Assembly (NCBI GenBank): GCA_014654705.1
Contig: JACVZY010000058.1
Span: forward strand, 1 to 43,438
Length of the DNA stretch: 43,438 nt
Source of the DNA: Ignavibacteria bacterium
Lineage (GTDB): Bacteria; Bacteroidota; Ignavibacteria; Kapaibacteriales; UBA4661
Direction of reading: 5' to 3'
The notes below the pieces were generated by a model. That model saw only the letters and a program-made list of their open reading frames with translations. It searched no databases and was not told the DNA's origin. Shown here one piece after another: positions 26,930 to 35,675 of this stretch; the first letter of the stretch is position 1, and every line of letters starts with the position of its first letter. Both the position numbers and the translations under genes were made by a program.

Positions 26930-28516
26930 TTACTTATCCCACCACACGCGACTGGTCATTACGTTTCCGCCGGTAATCCGTCCGACAGCTTCGGTATAGT
27001 TTTGGGCATTAGAAACAGCTTCTTGAGCGGGATACGGCAAGCGACGCGGAATAGTGCCTCCCGTCGCGTTACCCGGATAGACAACGGGTGTGAGCTGCGG
27101 ATAACCGCTTCTACGCCAATTCGACCATGACTCAATGTCGTTCAAGAATGTTGCCACCCAGAACTGCGTGTTGATTTGTTCCAGTTTCTCAGTGGTCGAG
27201 CCGGAACCTTTGAAGGGATTTGCGGTCAAATATGCCGTGATGTCGGCTGCAGGAATGACGGCGCTTGCGCTGAATTGCGCTACGGACTGCATACCTTCGG
27301 TAACAGCCTCTTGGTAGAGAGCATCGGCTGTTTTGCCGACGCTGTAACCGCGAACAGCAGCTTCAGCGAGCAAAAGTTTTACTTCCGCCGAGGTGAGAAT
27401 GAAGGTTGGACCGTCCATGCGAGCAACAATTTTATTGTTCGGGCGTGTGTATTTGTCGAGCGAGCCGGGATAGCCGGGAGCTTTAGAAATATCTTGTGCA
27501 CCGCCCGACAAGTCATAACCATTCGGCATACCCAATTGGTCTTCGGGTTTTGTACTTTGGTCGCCGGCGCGTTCGCCCAAGAACTGCAAGCGTGGGTCTT
27601 TTGTTGTTTTCAAAAGGTCAACGAATGTGCGGCTGAGGCGAATGTTCGGAATCTCATAAGGCAGATTCATTACTTGGCTAAGGCGATTGACCGTTGCACG
27701 GTCGCCGGCAAGATCGTGATTAACAAGCGCGTTATCGTTGGCGTTTTGCATCACACCGCCTGCTGCTGCTTTTTCTACCCATGTTTTTGCTTGTGCTGCA
27801 TCCACTTTTGTAAGGCGCATACCAAGGCGTACCATGAGCGAGTATGCGAATTTTTTCCATGCTGCCACTCGTGCTGCGCCGGAGAGCTTGCCGTAGAACA
27901 AATCGCCATTCGGTACAGGTTCGGTTGCGCTCAATCCTGTTGCCGCTTCATCGAGTTCTTTGAGCATGTCAGCGTAAATTGCTGATTGCTGGTCGTACTT
28001 CGGAGTAAAGCGGTCTGCGGCTGTGCTGTAATATGCTCGTCCGCCACCAAAGTACGGTACGTCGCCGTAAATATCGGTGAGACGGTGGAAAATAAGCACT
28101 CGCAAAATACGAGAAATTTGATATAGATTTTTGTACTGCGGCTGCCCTTTGGTTTGTTCCACTAAGTGCTGCACAATACGAATTTGCTCATCGTAGGAGC
28201 GCTCGAAGTATGACGACGCATATGCGGCATTCAGCAAATACTTATCGCCAACCCAATAGCCAGCAACGTGTGAGAAGTGCTGCATCATGGTCGAGCAGTA
28301 AATCAAGTTCGTCCGCCATGTTTCATAGCTAAAGTCCGTACTGCCGGTGTAGGTCAGTTGTGATGTTGTGAGCAAGTATTCCGAGTTGAACGATTTATCG
28401 TCAGGGCGCACCGGGTCGGTGTTCAAGGTCTCGAAGTCTTTTGTACATCCGGTTGCCACAATGAACACCAGAGCAAAGACTGCAAAACTTTTGGTTGAGT
28501 TTATGCGGAGTTTCAT
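26930..28516 (-). CDS. SusD/RagB-like glycan-binding lipoprotein
   Basis: This 528-residue protein is a lipoprotein with lipobox VATGC (Cys24) followed by TKDFETLNTDP, the usual SusD start. Its sequence is of the SusD-like_2 type: FSYETWRTNLIYCSTMMQH, an YQISRILRVLIFHRLTDIYG helix, FAYSLMVRLGMRL, and the C-terminal block QFWVATFLNDIESWSNWRRS with RRLPYPAQE. It forms the lid over the SusC transporter in the outer membrane and binds the incoming oligosaccharide or glycopeptide. It follows susC by 42 bp in the same operon and is closed by a terminator 85 bp downstream. The ligand cannot be read from sequence. Confidence 0.94.
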   Translation of the reverse strand: MKLRINSTKSFAVFALVFIVATGCTKDFETLNTDPVRPDDKSFNSEYLLTTSQLTYTGSTDFSYETWRTNLIYCSTMMQHFSHVAGYWVGDKYLLNAAYASSYFERSYDEQIRIVQHLVEQTKGQPQYKNLYQISRILRVLIFHRLTDIYGDVPYFGGGRAYYSTAADRFTPKYDQQSAIYADMLKELDEAATGLSATEPVPNGDLFYGKLSGAARVAAWKKFAYSLMVRLGMRLTKVDAAQAKTWVEKAAAGGVMQNANDNALVNHDLAGDRATVNRLSQVMNLPYEIPNIRLSRTFVDLLKTTKDPRLQFLGERAGDQSTKPEDQLGMPNGYDLSGGAQDISKAPGYPGSLDKYTRPNNKIVARMDGPTFILTSAEVKLLLAEAAVRGYSVGKTADALYQEAVTEGMQSVAQFSASAVIPAADITAYLTANPFKGSGSTTEKLEQINTQFWVATFLNDIESWSNWRRSGYPQLTPVVYPGNATGGTIPRRLPYPAQEAVSNAQNYTEAVGRITGGNVMTSRVWWDK

Positions 28517-28558
28517 AATAATTTTGAGAAAGAATAATAGACGTTGTAAGGAGTAAAC

Positions 28559-31500
28559 TTAGAATTTAACGTTCAAATTGAAACCAACGGTGCGTGTTGG
28601 TGGAATGCCAGCAAGCTCAAGACCTTGTGCATTGGTAGTGTTGATGTTTGTTTCCGGGTCGATGTTAGGAACATTTTTCATCAGAATAAGCAAGTTGCGT
28701 CCCACCAAGGAGAGCGTTAAGCGTCGGATGGGTGTGTTCTCCAGCATCGAAGTCGGGAAGTCATAGCCAATGCTAACCTGACGAAGTTTGATGAAACTTG
28801 CGTCGTACACGAACGGAGTGCCGATTTGATTCGCAATCCGACCGTAGTAGTCTTGTACTTTATCTGCTGTCACAAGTTTAGTGTTTGATTTGCCGTCTTC
28901 GGTAACGCCCACTCCGGTGATGCCACCGTCACGACCGGGCAATGTCTCCTTGTGCAAGCCGAAGGCGTACATATATGCATTGGTTGCGGAGTAGATTTTG
29001 CCGCCGAATTTGAAATCAATCAGTGCGCTCAGACTAAAGTTGCCAACATGAAATTCGTTCTCCCAGCCGCCAGTGTAGGGGTGAATGCCTGTTCCCATAG
29101 AGACTAATTCACCTTGTTTCGGCAGACCATCAGCATCGTACACTATATTTCCTGCTTTGTCGCGTGCAAAGTCGTAAGCAACGATTTGTGCAAACGGTTC
29201 GCCCACGCGGTGCTGCACGAATGCTGCAAAGGTGCGCGAGGTAGCGATGCTCAAGCTCTTTTGTCCTTCAGCGAGCGAAACAACGTTGTTATTGTTCACA
29301 CTGAAGTTGAAGGACGATGTCCATGCAAAATCTTTACCTTCGATGATTTTGCCGGAGAGCAAGAATTCAAAGCCGGTGTTTTGCAGCTGACCGTTATTGA
29401 TAATCGCTGATTGGAAACCGGAGGTAGCCGATATAGTCGCAGTCACGATTTCATTGCGAGTATCCTTTTGATACCATGCAGCATCAAGTGTGAGGCGAGC
29501 ATCGAAGAGTTTGAGTTCGAGTCCGGCTTCGATTTCTGAAACGGCGAGAGGTTTCAAGGTTGTGTTCGGAAGCGTGTTGTCGAAGCCACCGATAGGATTG
29601 CCGTTAATTTTCGCAGCGTTGATGTTGTAATAGAGTTTTGTTGCATACGGGTCGGTGTCGCCACCCACGTTTGCATATGCAAGGCGTACCTTACCGAAGT
29701 TCAGCCAATCTGCTTTGAGAACTTCCGAGAACACGAAGCTGGCGCTGACCGAAGGATAGAAGTACGAATAATTATCTTTTGCCACTGTCGAGAACCAGTC
29801 GTTGCGGGCTGTTGCGTTCAGGAACAACATTTCTTGGAAAGATAATTCCACCGAGCCGTAGAGCGATTGAATTTCTTTTTGGAAAATGCGATAGCTCGGC
29901 ACACTGCCGATAGCATATTGCGGATTATAAATGTTCGGGAATACGAGGGAATTACCCGCAACGCCGTATTGTTCGGTCTTGCCACGACGGATATTTGCAC
30001 CGACGCTGGCGGTGAGCGAAAAGTCTTCGGTGATATTTTTGTCGAACGTAAGCAAAGCGTCTGCGTTGACTTCGGATGTGGTTTGGCTGCCTTTGGTTAC
30101 GTTACCGAAACCGCTTGCCAAGTACGCTGTTCCTGAAGGAGTAATGCTGTTGCTTTGGAAGGTGTAGTAATCCTGACCAACACGCGCTTGCAAGGACAAC
30201 CAATCGGTGAAGGAATACTTCAAACTCGTCGAAGCAATGATGCGGTCTTTTTGCGTTGAATTGAGGAATTTATGTGCCGCAAAGTACGGATTCGTGATAT
30301 ACACATTATCAGTAAAGTTATTGATTTCTTTAAGGTATTGGTCATCACCTGTTTTGCTCTGACCCAAAAGAGTTGAAGCACTGAGGCTTGTGGGCAAAAG
30401 TCCAATGGCAAAATTACCGTTTCCGGGCGAGTCGCTTTGTCCGGGGCGGTTTGACGCTGTTTCGTTGGTATAGATAATGCTTGCATCACCGCTCAGATTA
30501 TCATTTAGCTTAAAATTTGTTGAGGCGCTAAATATTTTTCTATCAAGCAGGCTGTTCGGGTAAACTCCAGTGTTGCTCAAATTTGAAAGAGAAATGCGGT
30601 AATTGATGTTCTCATTCCCACCACCCAAACCAAGTGTATTGGTGAAGGTCATGCCCGTTTTGTAGTAGTCGCTCAGATTTGTGGTCTGTGCAGAGTACGG
30701 ACGCGATACGCCGTCGAACTGCATGACGTTGCTACCATCCAATTTCGCACCCCAGCTGGAAAGTCCCGCTGTTTTTGCAGCTTCGGCGCTTGAGGGTTTA
30801 TTACCGCGCAAGCCTTGTCCGTACTGCTGTTGGGGGTCGAGATAGTTGCGGATATTTTCAAAGACGAGGTTGGAATTAAATTCAACGCCGATACCTTTTC
30901 CGCCGCCGCTACCGCGTTTGGTGGTAATCAAAATTACACCGTTTTTCGCACGTGAACCGTAGAGAGCGGCTGCCGTAGCACCTTTCAAAACGTTCATGCT
31001 TTCGATATCATCAGGGTTTAACGAAGAAATACCGTCGCCTGCATCGAATCCGCCCCATTGTCCGGCGCTGCCGAGATTAGAATTGTCAATCGGAATACCA
31101 TTGACGACATACAAAGGCTGGTTGTCGCTCGAAATGGATGTGTTACCGCGAATAACTATGCGCGAAGAACCTGCTGCGCCGGCTGCTGGAGCCGAGACGT
31201 TCACACCTGCTACTTTACCGACGAGTGAATTTGCGATATTGGTCTCACGTGCTTGCGTCATGGATTCACCTTTGACGACGGCAGTGGAGTAACCCAATTT
31301 TTTCGTTTCTTTTTTCACACCAAGAGCCGTTACAACGACATCTTCGAGCAATTTCCAATCTACTTCGAGCGCTGCATCAATCGTTGACTTGCCAGCAATA
31401 GGCACTTCGACTGTTCTGTACCCGATAAACGAAAAGGTAATGACTCCCTGTGCTGCCGCACCTGAGGGCAAGGTGAGTTTATACTTGCCGTCTTTATCGG

Positions 31501-31672
31501 TGATTGCACCAGCTTTGCCGCCTTTTAAGCGCACGGTTACTCTTGAAAGAGCAGAGTTGGTTTCTTTGTCAAGAACTTGACCGGAAACCGTACTTTCCTG
31601 TGCAAGCACCGGTAGCCTTAGGAGGCATACACACGCAAGCGCAAGGACACTATGGAGAAAAAATCGTATCAT
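28559..31672 (-). CDS. SusC/RagA-type TonB-dependent outer-membrane transporter
   Basis: This 1037-residue protein has a signal peptide at 1-24, then a carboxypeptidase-regulatory-like beta-sandwich (25-108, VSGQVLDKETNSALSRVTV, KDGKYKLTLPSG), a TonB-interacting EDVVVTALG segment, the plug (about 125-255, VIRGNTSISSDNQPLYVVNG, LNPDDIESMNVLKGATAAALYG, GVILITTKRG) and a 22-strand barrel ending RTVGFNLNVKF with terminal Phe. It imports the substrate into the periplasm using TonB energy and partners with the downstream SusD. There is no N-terminal anti-sigma-interacting (STN) domain, so regulation must come from another system, probably the neighbouring kinase and LuxR regulator. Confidence 0.95.
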   Translation of the reverse strand: MIRFFLHSVLALACVCLLRLPVLAQESTVSGQVLDKETNSALSRVTVRLKGGKAGAITDKDGKYKLTLPSGAAAQGVITFSFIGYRTVEVPIAGKSTIDAALEVDWKLLEDVVVTALGVKKETKKLGYSTAVVKGESMTQARETNIANSLVGKVAGVNVSAPAAGAAGSSRIVIRGNTSISSDNQPLYVVNGIPIDNSNLGSAGQWGGFDAGDGISSLNPDDIESMNVLKGATAAALYGSRAKNGVILITTKRGSGGGKGIGVEFNSNLVFENIRNYLDPQQQYGQGLRGNKPSSAEAAKTAGLSSWGAKLDGSNVMQFDGVSRPYSAQTTNLSDYYKTGMTFTNTLGLGGGNENINYRISLSNLSNTGVYPNSLLDRKIFSASTNFKLNDNLSGDASIIYTNETASNRPGQSDSPGNGNFAIGLLPTSLSASTLLGQSKTGDDQYLKEINNFTDNVYITNPYFAAHKFLNSTQKDRIIASTSLKYSFTDWLSLQARVGQDYYTFQSNSITPSGTAYLASGFGNVTKGSQTTSEVNADALLTFDKNITEDFSLTASVGANIRRGKTEQYGVAGNSLVFPNIYNPQYAIGSVPSYRIFQKEIQSLYGSVELSFQEMLFLNATARNDWFSTVAKDNYSYFYPSVSASFVFSEVLKADWLNFGKVRLAYANVGGDTDPYATKLYYNINAAKINGNPIGGFDNTLPNTTLKPLAVSEIEAGLELKLFDARLTLDAAWYQKDTRNEIVTATISATSGFQSAIINNGQLQNTGFEFLLSGKIIEGKDFAWTSSFNFSVNNNNVVSLAEGQKSLSIATSRTFAAFVQHRVGEPFAQIVAYDFARDKAGNIVYDADGLPKQGELVSMGTGIHPYTGGWENEFHVGNFSLSALIDFKFGGKIYSATNAYMYAFGLHKETLPGRDGGITGVGVTEDGKSNTKLVTADKVQDYYGRIANQIGTPFVYDASFIKLRQVSIGYDFPTSMLENTPIRRLTLSLVGRNLLILMKNVPNIDPETNINTTNAQGLELAGIPPTRTVGFNLNVKF

Positions 31673-31881
31673 AAAACAACAAGGAATAGTACTATGAAAA
31701 AAGGAAAAGAATTAGGCAGTTTTTTTACACACAAACCAATGAACACACGAATACACACCTCACTTTACGAACCTCGCTTCGCACACACACAACAAACGTG
31801 TGCATTTGCTCCTGAATCACATCGTTACGTTCGTCTATTCACTTTTGTACAAATAATCTTTGCTTGTCAAGCATCTGGGGT

Positions 31882-31889
31882 CAAAAATA
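31882..31889 (-). promoter_or_regulatory. Possible Bacteroidota -7 box upstream of susC
   Basis: Minus-strand TATTTTTG fits the TAnnTTTG -7 consensus, about 210 bp before the susC ATG. A good -33 TTTG at normal spacing is absent, so support is weak. The rest of 31673-32050 shows no gene or other clear signal. Confidence 0.25.
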
Positions 31890-32051
31890 CGATATAGGAA
31901 TACCAATAGCACTACCAGACGAATGCCAGCATGATGGGGAATCATAAAACAAGGAATGGCTTAATAACAGGGGCTAGGAAAGAAGGGTGAAAAAAAACTA
32001 TGGTTGTGCTGGCACTTTTAGTCGGGGATTTTTTACAATACTGGTACTAGA

Positions 32052-32262
32052 CTGGGATTGGTTGGGATTATTTTGATTGCTGGGATTATTGCGATATGGA
32101 GTTACGCAAAAAAGGTTTTGGGTGTGAAAAGGCAAGAGTGTTTGTTCCACCAAGCTCAGAGAATATGCAGAGTCTTCGTAGCGAAGCCTTGCTGTCTGTG
32201 TCTTTTGGAAAAGTCCTCATCGTGATAATCCCCGTAATCAAAATAATCTCAACCAATCCCAG
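32052..32262. mobile_element. MITE-like element with 44-bp terminal inverted repeats
   Basis: Left arm 32052-32095 and right arm 32219-32262 are inverted copies, beginning CTGGGATTGGTTG and differing at about 5 of 44 positions. The 123-bp centre contains a copy of the ACAGACA-type palindrome. There is no coding capacity. It lies between susC and the LuxR-type regulator, ending 13 bp before the regulator's stop. No target duplication was recognised by eye. Confidence 0.6.
32130..32205. repeat. Interspersed double palindrome, copy 2
   Basis: This aligns along its length with the copy near 24977: shared runs include CAAGAGTGT, TGTTCCAC, AGTCTT and CTGTCTGTGT in the same order and spacing. The first hairpin has decayed (GGCAAGAGTGTTTGTT). 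It lies inside the MITE-like element, so it either forms the element's core or was inserted into it. Confidence 0.6.
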
Positions 32263-32275
32263 TTGAGAAACATTG

Positions 32276-33178
32276 TTACAAGTGACTCAAAAACGATGTA
32301 AGGTTTTGCGAGCGGGGAATATCGAATTTCTTGCGCACGTTCAAGCGGTGGAACTCCACGGCATCGGAGCTGACGGACAAAATATGGGCTATTTCTTTGG
32401 TGGAGAGATTGATTTTGAGGAGAGTGCAGACTTTTATTTCCATCGGTGTCAGCGTTGGGCAGAGATTGTAGAGACGCTGCAAAAATTCTGGATTGGCATT
32501 GTAGAATTGCTTTTCAAATGGCTCCCACGCTTTTTCGTCCGTGATGCTGCTGTGAATTTCTTTGGCAATGTCGTCCAGCACGGCGGTTGTGCTTTGAATC
32601 ACTTGCTTCAAGCGGTTTTCTAATGCTTCCAAAAGCTCGTTTTTTTGAGCGAGTTGTAGCGCCATAAGCGTTAGTTCGCGCTGCATGAGGCGTTCGTTTT
32701 CTTTGTTTTTTTCGTCCAGTTCGCGTGTGCGGTGTTCTACTTTTTGTTCCAGAAGTTGATTGTGTTCGGATAAATGCTTCAAAAGTTCTTTGTTCTCGCG
32801 CTGTAATTGGTGGACGTGCACCGCGCTATCAATCGTCATCTTGAGGTCGTGATTATTCCATGGCTTTGCGATGTAGCGATAGACCTGTCCTGAATTGATA
32901 GCCGCAATCACTGCTTCGATGTCACTGTACGCCGTCAGCAAAATACGCACCGCGTCCGGAGCAAGCACAAGAGCTTGTTCCAGAAATTCTACACCCGTCA
33001 TCTCGGGCATACGCTGGTCTGCCAGAATGACCGTGATGGGACGGGACTTAAATAAGGCAAGAGCTTCTGTGCTGCTTGATGAGGTAATCACCTCATAATG
33101 CCGTTCAAAAAGACCTGCAAAGATAAAGAGATTTGGCTCTTCATCATCCACATACAAAATTGTAGGACGTTCGTGCAT
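32276..33178 (-). CDS. Response regulator: receiver, coiled coil and LuxR-type HTH
   Basis: This 300-residue protein has a receiver domain at 5-122 (acidic D11-D12, phospho-acceptor D54 in ILADQRMPEMTG, T82 and K105 in YIAKPW), then a long coiled coil (about 120-200, rich in E, K, L and Q) and a C-terminal LuxR/GerE helix-turn-helix (LTPMEIKVCTLLKINLSTKE, then VSSDAVEFHRLNVRKKF). The receiver is of the RpfG-like AKPW class. It is encoded 37 bp after the sensor kinase and is its likely partner. Lying between the ROK kinase and susC, it is the best candidate for the local activator of the glycan locus. The target sites are unknown. Confidence 0.9.
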   Translation of the reverse strand: MHERPTILYVDDEEPNLFIFAGLFERHYEVITSSSSTEALALFKSRPITVILADQRMPEMTGVEFLEQALVLAPDAVRILLTAYSDIEAVIAAINSGQVYRYIAKPWNNHDLKMTIDSAVHVHQLQRENKELLKHLSEHNQLLEQKVEHRTRELDEKNKENERLMQRELTLMALQLAQKNELLEALENRLKQVIQSTTAVLDDIAKEIHSSITDEKAWEPFEKQFYNANPEFLQRLYNLCPTLTPMEIKVCTLLKINLSTKEIAHILSVSSDAVEFHRLNVRKKFDIPRSQNLTSFLSHL

Positions 33179-33215
33179 TTGTGTTTGCTTTGAGGTTTAG
33201 AATGACTGCTTTTAC

Positions 33216-35675
33216 TCAACTCTGATGAAGCGGCAAGCGAATACAAAATTCCGTGCCTTGTCCCTCAGCACTTTCTACGCTGATGTCGCCTTGATGCTTC
33301 TCGATAATCGTGAAGCTGATATATAATCCCAAGCCCGTGCCTTTGCCAATATCTTTCGTCGTAAAAAACGGTTCAAAAATCTTTTGTCGATTAGCGGGGC
33401 TGATACCTTGTCCGTTGTCTTTTATGCAAATATACACTTCTTCGCCTTTTTGTTCGGTGCGAATGGTAATTTCTCCTTGTTGTTTCGGTGGTATGGCTTG
33501 TATAGCATTGACCAAGATATTCATAAACACTTGGTTCAGTTCGCCCGGCACACATTCTATTTCCGGCAGTGCGCCGTAGTGTTTGATAATGGTAATTCTG
33601 CCCCGGCATTGATGTTGAAGAAATTCCACCGTCAAGTCCAAATTCTCGTTGATATTTGTTTTCTTGAGTGCATTGTCATACGGACGGGCAAAGGTGCGCA
33701 GCCCGCGAACAATTTCTTCGGTTCGTTTTGCACCTTCGGCAATCACCTCGACGGTCTTGAACGTGTGCGGTATTAGCACGTCGAGGCGTTGCTCACGCTT
33801 GAGCGCTTCGACTTCGGAGAAGTATTGATGCAAATGATGTTCATTCGCCGCGCGGTCGTACAATTCCAGCATCCGCTCTATCAAGCCGATATTTTCTTTC
33901 AGCAGCGTCACACCGCCAACGATATAGTTTATCGGGTTGTTGATTTCGTGCGCGATTCCGGCGGTGAGTTGCCCCAGTGATGCCATTTTTTCGGTTTGTA
34001 TGACTTGTGCTTGTGCGATTTGGAGCGAGTGATAAACTTCTTTCAGTTCGTTGTTTGCCTCTTCCAACAGCATGTTTTTTTCCTGCAATGCCGCATTTGT
34101 TTCGCCGATTTCGTGTGCTTGGGTGTCCAGAATGAACAACTGACGCTGGATTTCTTCGTTTTTGCTTTCCAGTTCGCGTGTGCGCACAAGCACTTTTTTT
34201 TCCAAAAGCTGATTGGCTTCCGTTTGCATGGCGAGCATTTGCTGCTGGGTTTGCTCCTTGTCTAAGCGCATAATGCGGTAACGGTCGGCGAGCGCTAAGG
34301 ACAGCACCACGACTTCAATCATCGAACCAATATGCGTGCCGTATTCCGTGACAAGCATACTCGGCACAATATCGGCAATTCTGAGCATATTAATCACAGA
34401 GCCTAGCAAAAATGTGGACATGGCAATCACCAAAAATCGTGCGGAATTATTTCCGCGTTGCCATGCGGCGGCTCCTGAAATCAAAACGGTCGTGGTAACG
34501 GCAATCACCTGAAAAGCTCCCGCCACGCGCACAAATTCTGTGATAAAAAGCATACTGACCGCAATCATTCCCAAACTCACTCCGCCCAGCGTGATGAGTG
34601 CGTACCGAAGAAAAGCGGGAAGAAAGACTTTTGCATCCAAAAATTTGTAGGCAAAAGCGCAGAGTGCCGCCCGCCATAAACCATTGGTCACCAAAAATAC
34701 TTGATTCTGCCACCACGACGACTCAGACCACCAATACTGATACGCATGACCACTTCCCGCAAAATACTCCACGCCGAGAGGGATAATGTACAACACGTAA
34801 AACAAATACGACACCGAGCGCAGGGAAAAGAACACAAAAAGATTGTACAATGCCATTACACTCAAAATTCCGTAGAGCAAGCCAAAAAGAATTTCCGTCT
34901 GCAGACTTTTTGCATAAAAAGCGTGGGTACGTGAAATTGTCATCGGGACTTGCAGCGAACCGGATGCTTCGACTTTAATGTAGAATGTTCGCTTTGCCGA
35001 ATCGGGTAGGTGGAGCGGAATGACAAAATTACGATGTTTGATTGAGCGCGTATCGAAGGGTAAAAAATCGCCATACTTTTTCATCTTCCACTCGGCGCTG
35101 CTTGTGCCTGTGCTGCTTCCTTCTTGTTCGTAAAACTCAATGATGTCCAGATGCGGATAGCTAATTTCGAGCAGCCAGTCGTTTACGTCGGTCGCTGTGT
35201 TTTGAATGGTGAAGCGCAGCCAGTAATCGGAGCGCGTGAAGCCAAAATTCAGATTTTCTTGAAAGCTCTCTGCAAAGCGTAAAAACGAGGGCGCACTTAC
35301 GCTGTCAATCGTTTGCGTTTTGCGGGTGTCCTCAGCGTATTGGCACTGTGTACCAATGACGACAGCATCCATTGCAGGCGAGAGGACGATGTGTTTTTCT
35401 TTGCGGTCGTTACCTTCTGCGTTGGCAGTACCAAGAGAAAGAATCAAACTGTGTAAGATGATAATTAGGTGCGGGACTATAGCACACGAAAAAAAACTTT
35501 TCTTGGTAGCACAGACATTCTTGTCTGTGTCATCTGTATCAGTCAAAAATTCACAGACAGGAATGTCTGTGCTACCGAAGTCAGATTTTATGTCGTAGAA
35601 CAGACTGAGAGTCGCACCCACTTGTCTGTGCAAATATTTCATAATCATTCTATCCATATACTTAGAGTGTCCCAA
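33216..35675 (-). CDS. 7TMR-DISM sensor histidine kinase
   Basis: Up to 819 residues. After a signal-like stretch (about 68-86, HLIIILHSLILSLG) comes a 7TMR-DISMED2 extracellular domain (about 95-245, RFTIQNTATDVNDWLLEISYP), which resembles a carbohydrate-binding fold, then seven membrane helices (250-455), a coiled coil (470-560), HisKA (SLGQLTAGIAHEINNPINY, His near 575) and HATPase (NILVNAIQAI, DNGQGIS, GKGTGLGLYIS). An extracellular sugar-binding-like domain suits sensing of glycan. The N-terminus is odd: 60 residues precede the signal segment and include translated palindrome repeat (TDIPVC, TDKNVCATK). The start at 35675 overlaps the ROK gene end by 14 bp; 35648 is an alternative, and the original start may have been lost. 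Confidence 0.88.
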   Translation of the reverse strand: MGHSKYMDRMIMKYLHRQVGATLSLFYDIKSDFGSTDIPVCEFLTDTDDTDKNVCATKKSFFSCAIVPHLIIILHSLILSLGTANAEGNDRKEKHIVLSPAMDAVVIGTQCQYAEDTRKTQTIDSVSAPSFLRFAESFQENLNFGFTRSDYWLRFTIQNTATDVNDWLLEISYPHLDIIEFYEQEGSSTGTSSAEWKMKKYGDFLPFDTRSIKHRNFVIPLHLPDSAKRTFYIKVEASGSLQVPMTISRTHAFYAKSLQTEILFGLLYGILSVMALYNLFVFFSLRSVSYLFYVLYIIPLGVEYFAGSGHAYQYWWSESSWWQNQVFLVTNGLWRAALCAFAYKFLDAKVFLPAFLRYALITLGGVSLGMIAVSMLFITEFVRVAGAFQVIAVTTTVLISGAAAWQRGNNSARFLVIAMSTFLLGSVINMLRIADIVPSMLVTEYGTHIGSMIEVVVLSLALADRYRIMRLDKEQTQQQMLAMQTEANQLLEKKVLVRTRELESKNEEIQRQLFILDTQAHEIGETNAALQEKNMLLEEANNELKEVYHSLQIAQAQVIQTEKMASLGQLTAGIAHEINNPINYIVGGVTLLKENIGLIERMLELYDRAANEHHLHQYFSEVEALKREQRLDVLIPHTFKTVEVIAEGAKRTEEIVRGLRTFARPYDNALKKTNINENLDLTVEFLQHQCRGRITIIKHYGALPEIECVPGELNQVFMNILVNAIQAIPPKQQGEITIRTEQKGEEVYICIKDNGQGISPANRQKIFEPFFTTKDIGKGTGLGLYISFTIIEKHQGDISVESAEGQGTEFCIRLPLHQS
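35505..35576. repeat. Interspersed double palindrome, copy 3, inside the sensor kinase 5' end
   Basis: Outer arms GGTAGCACAGACATTC (35505-35520) and its exact complement (35561-35576) enclose 40 bp. Each outer arm also takes part in its own small hairpin of ACAGACA, 4 nt, TGTCTGT. The whole element lies within the open reading frame of the kinase and is translated in frame on the minus strand. Confidence 0.75.
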
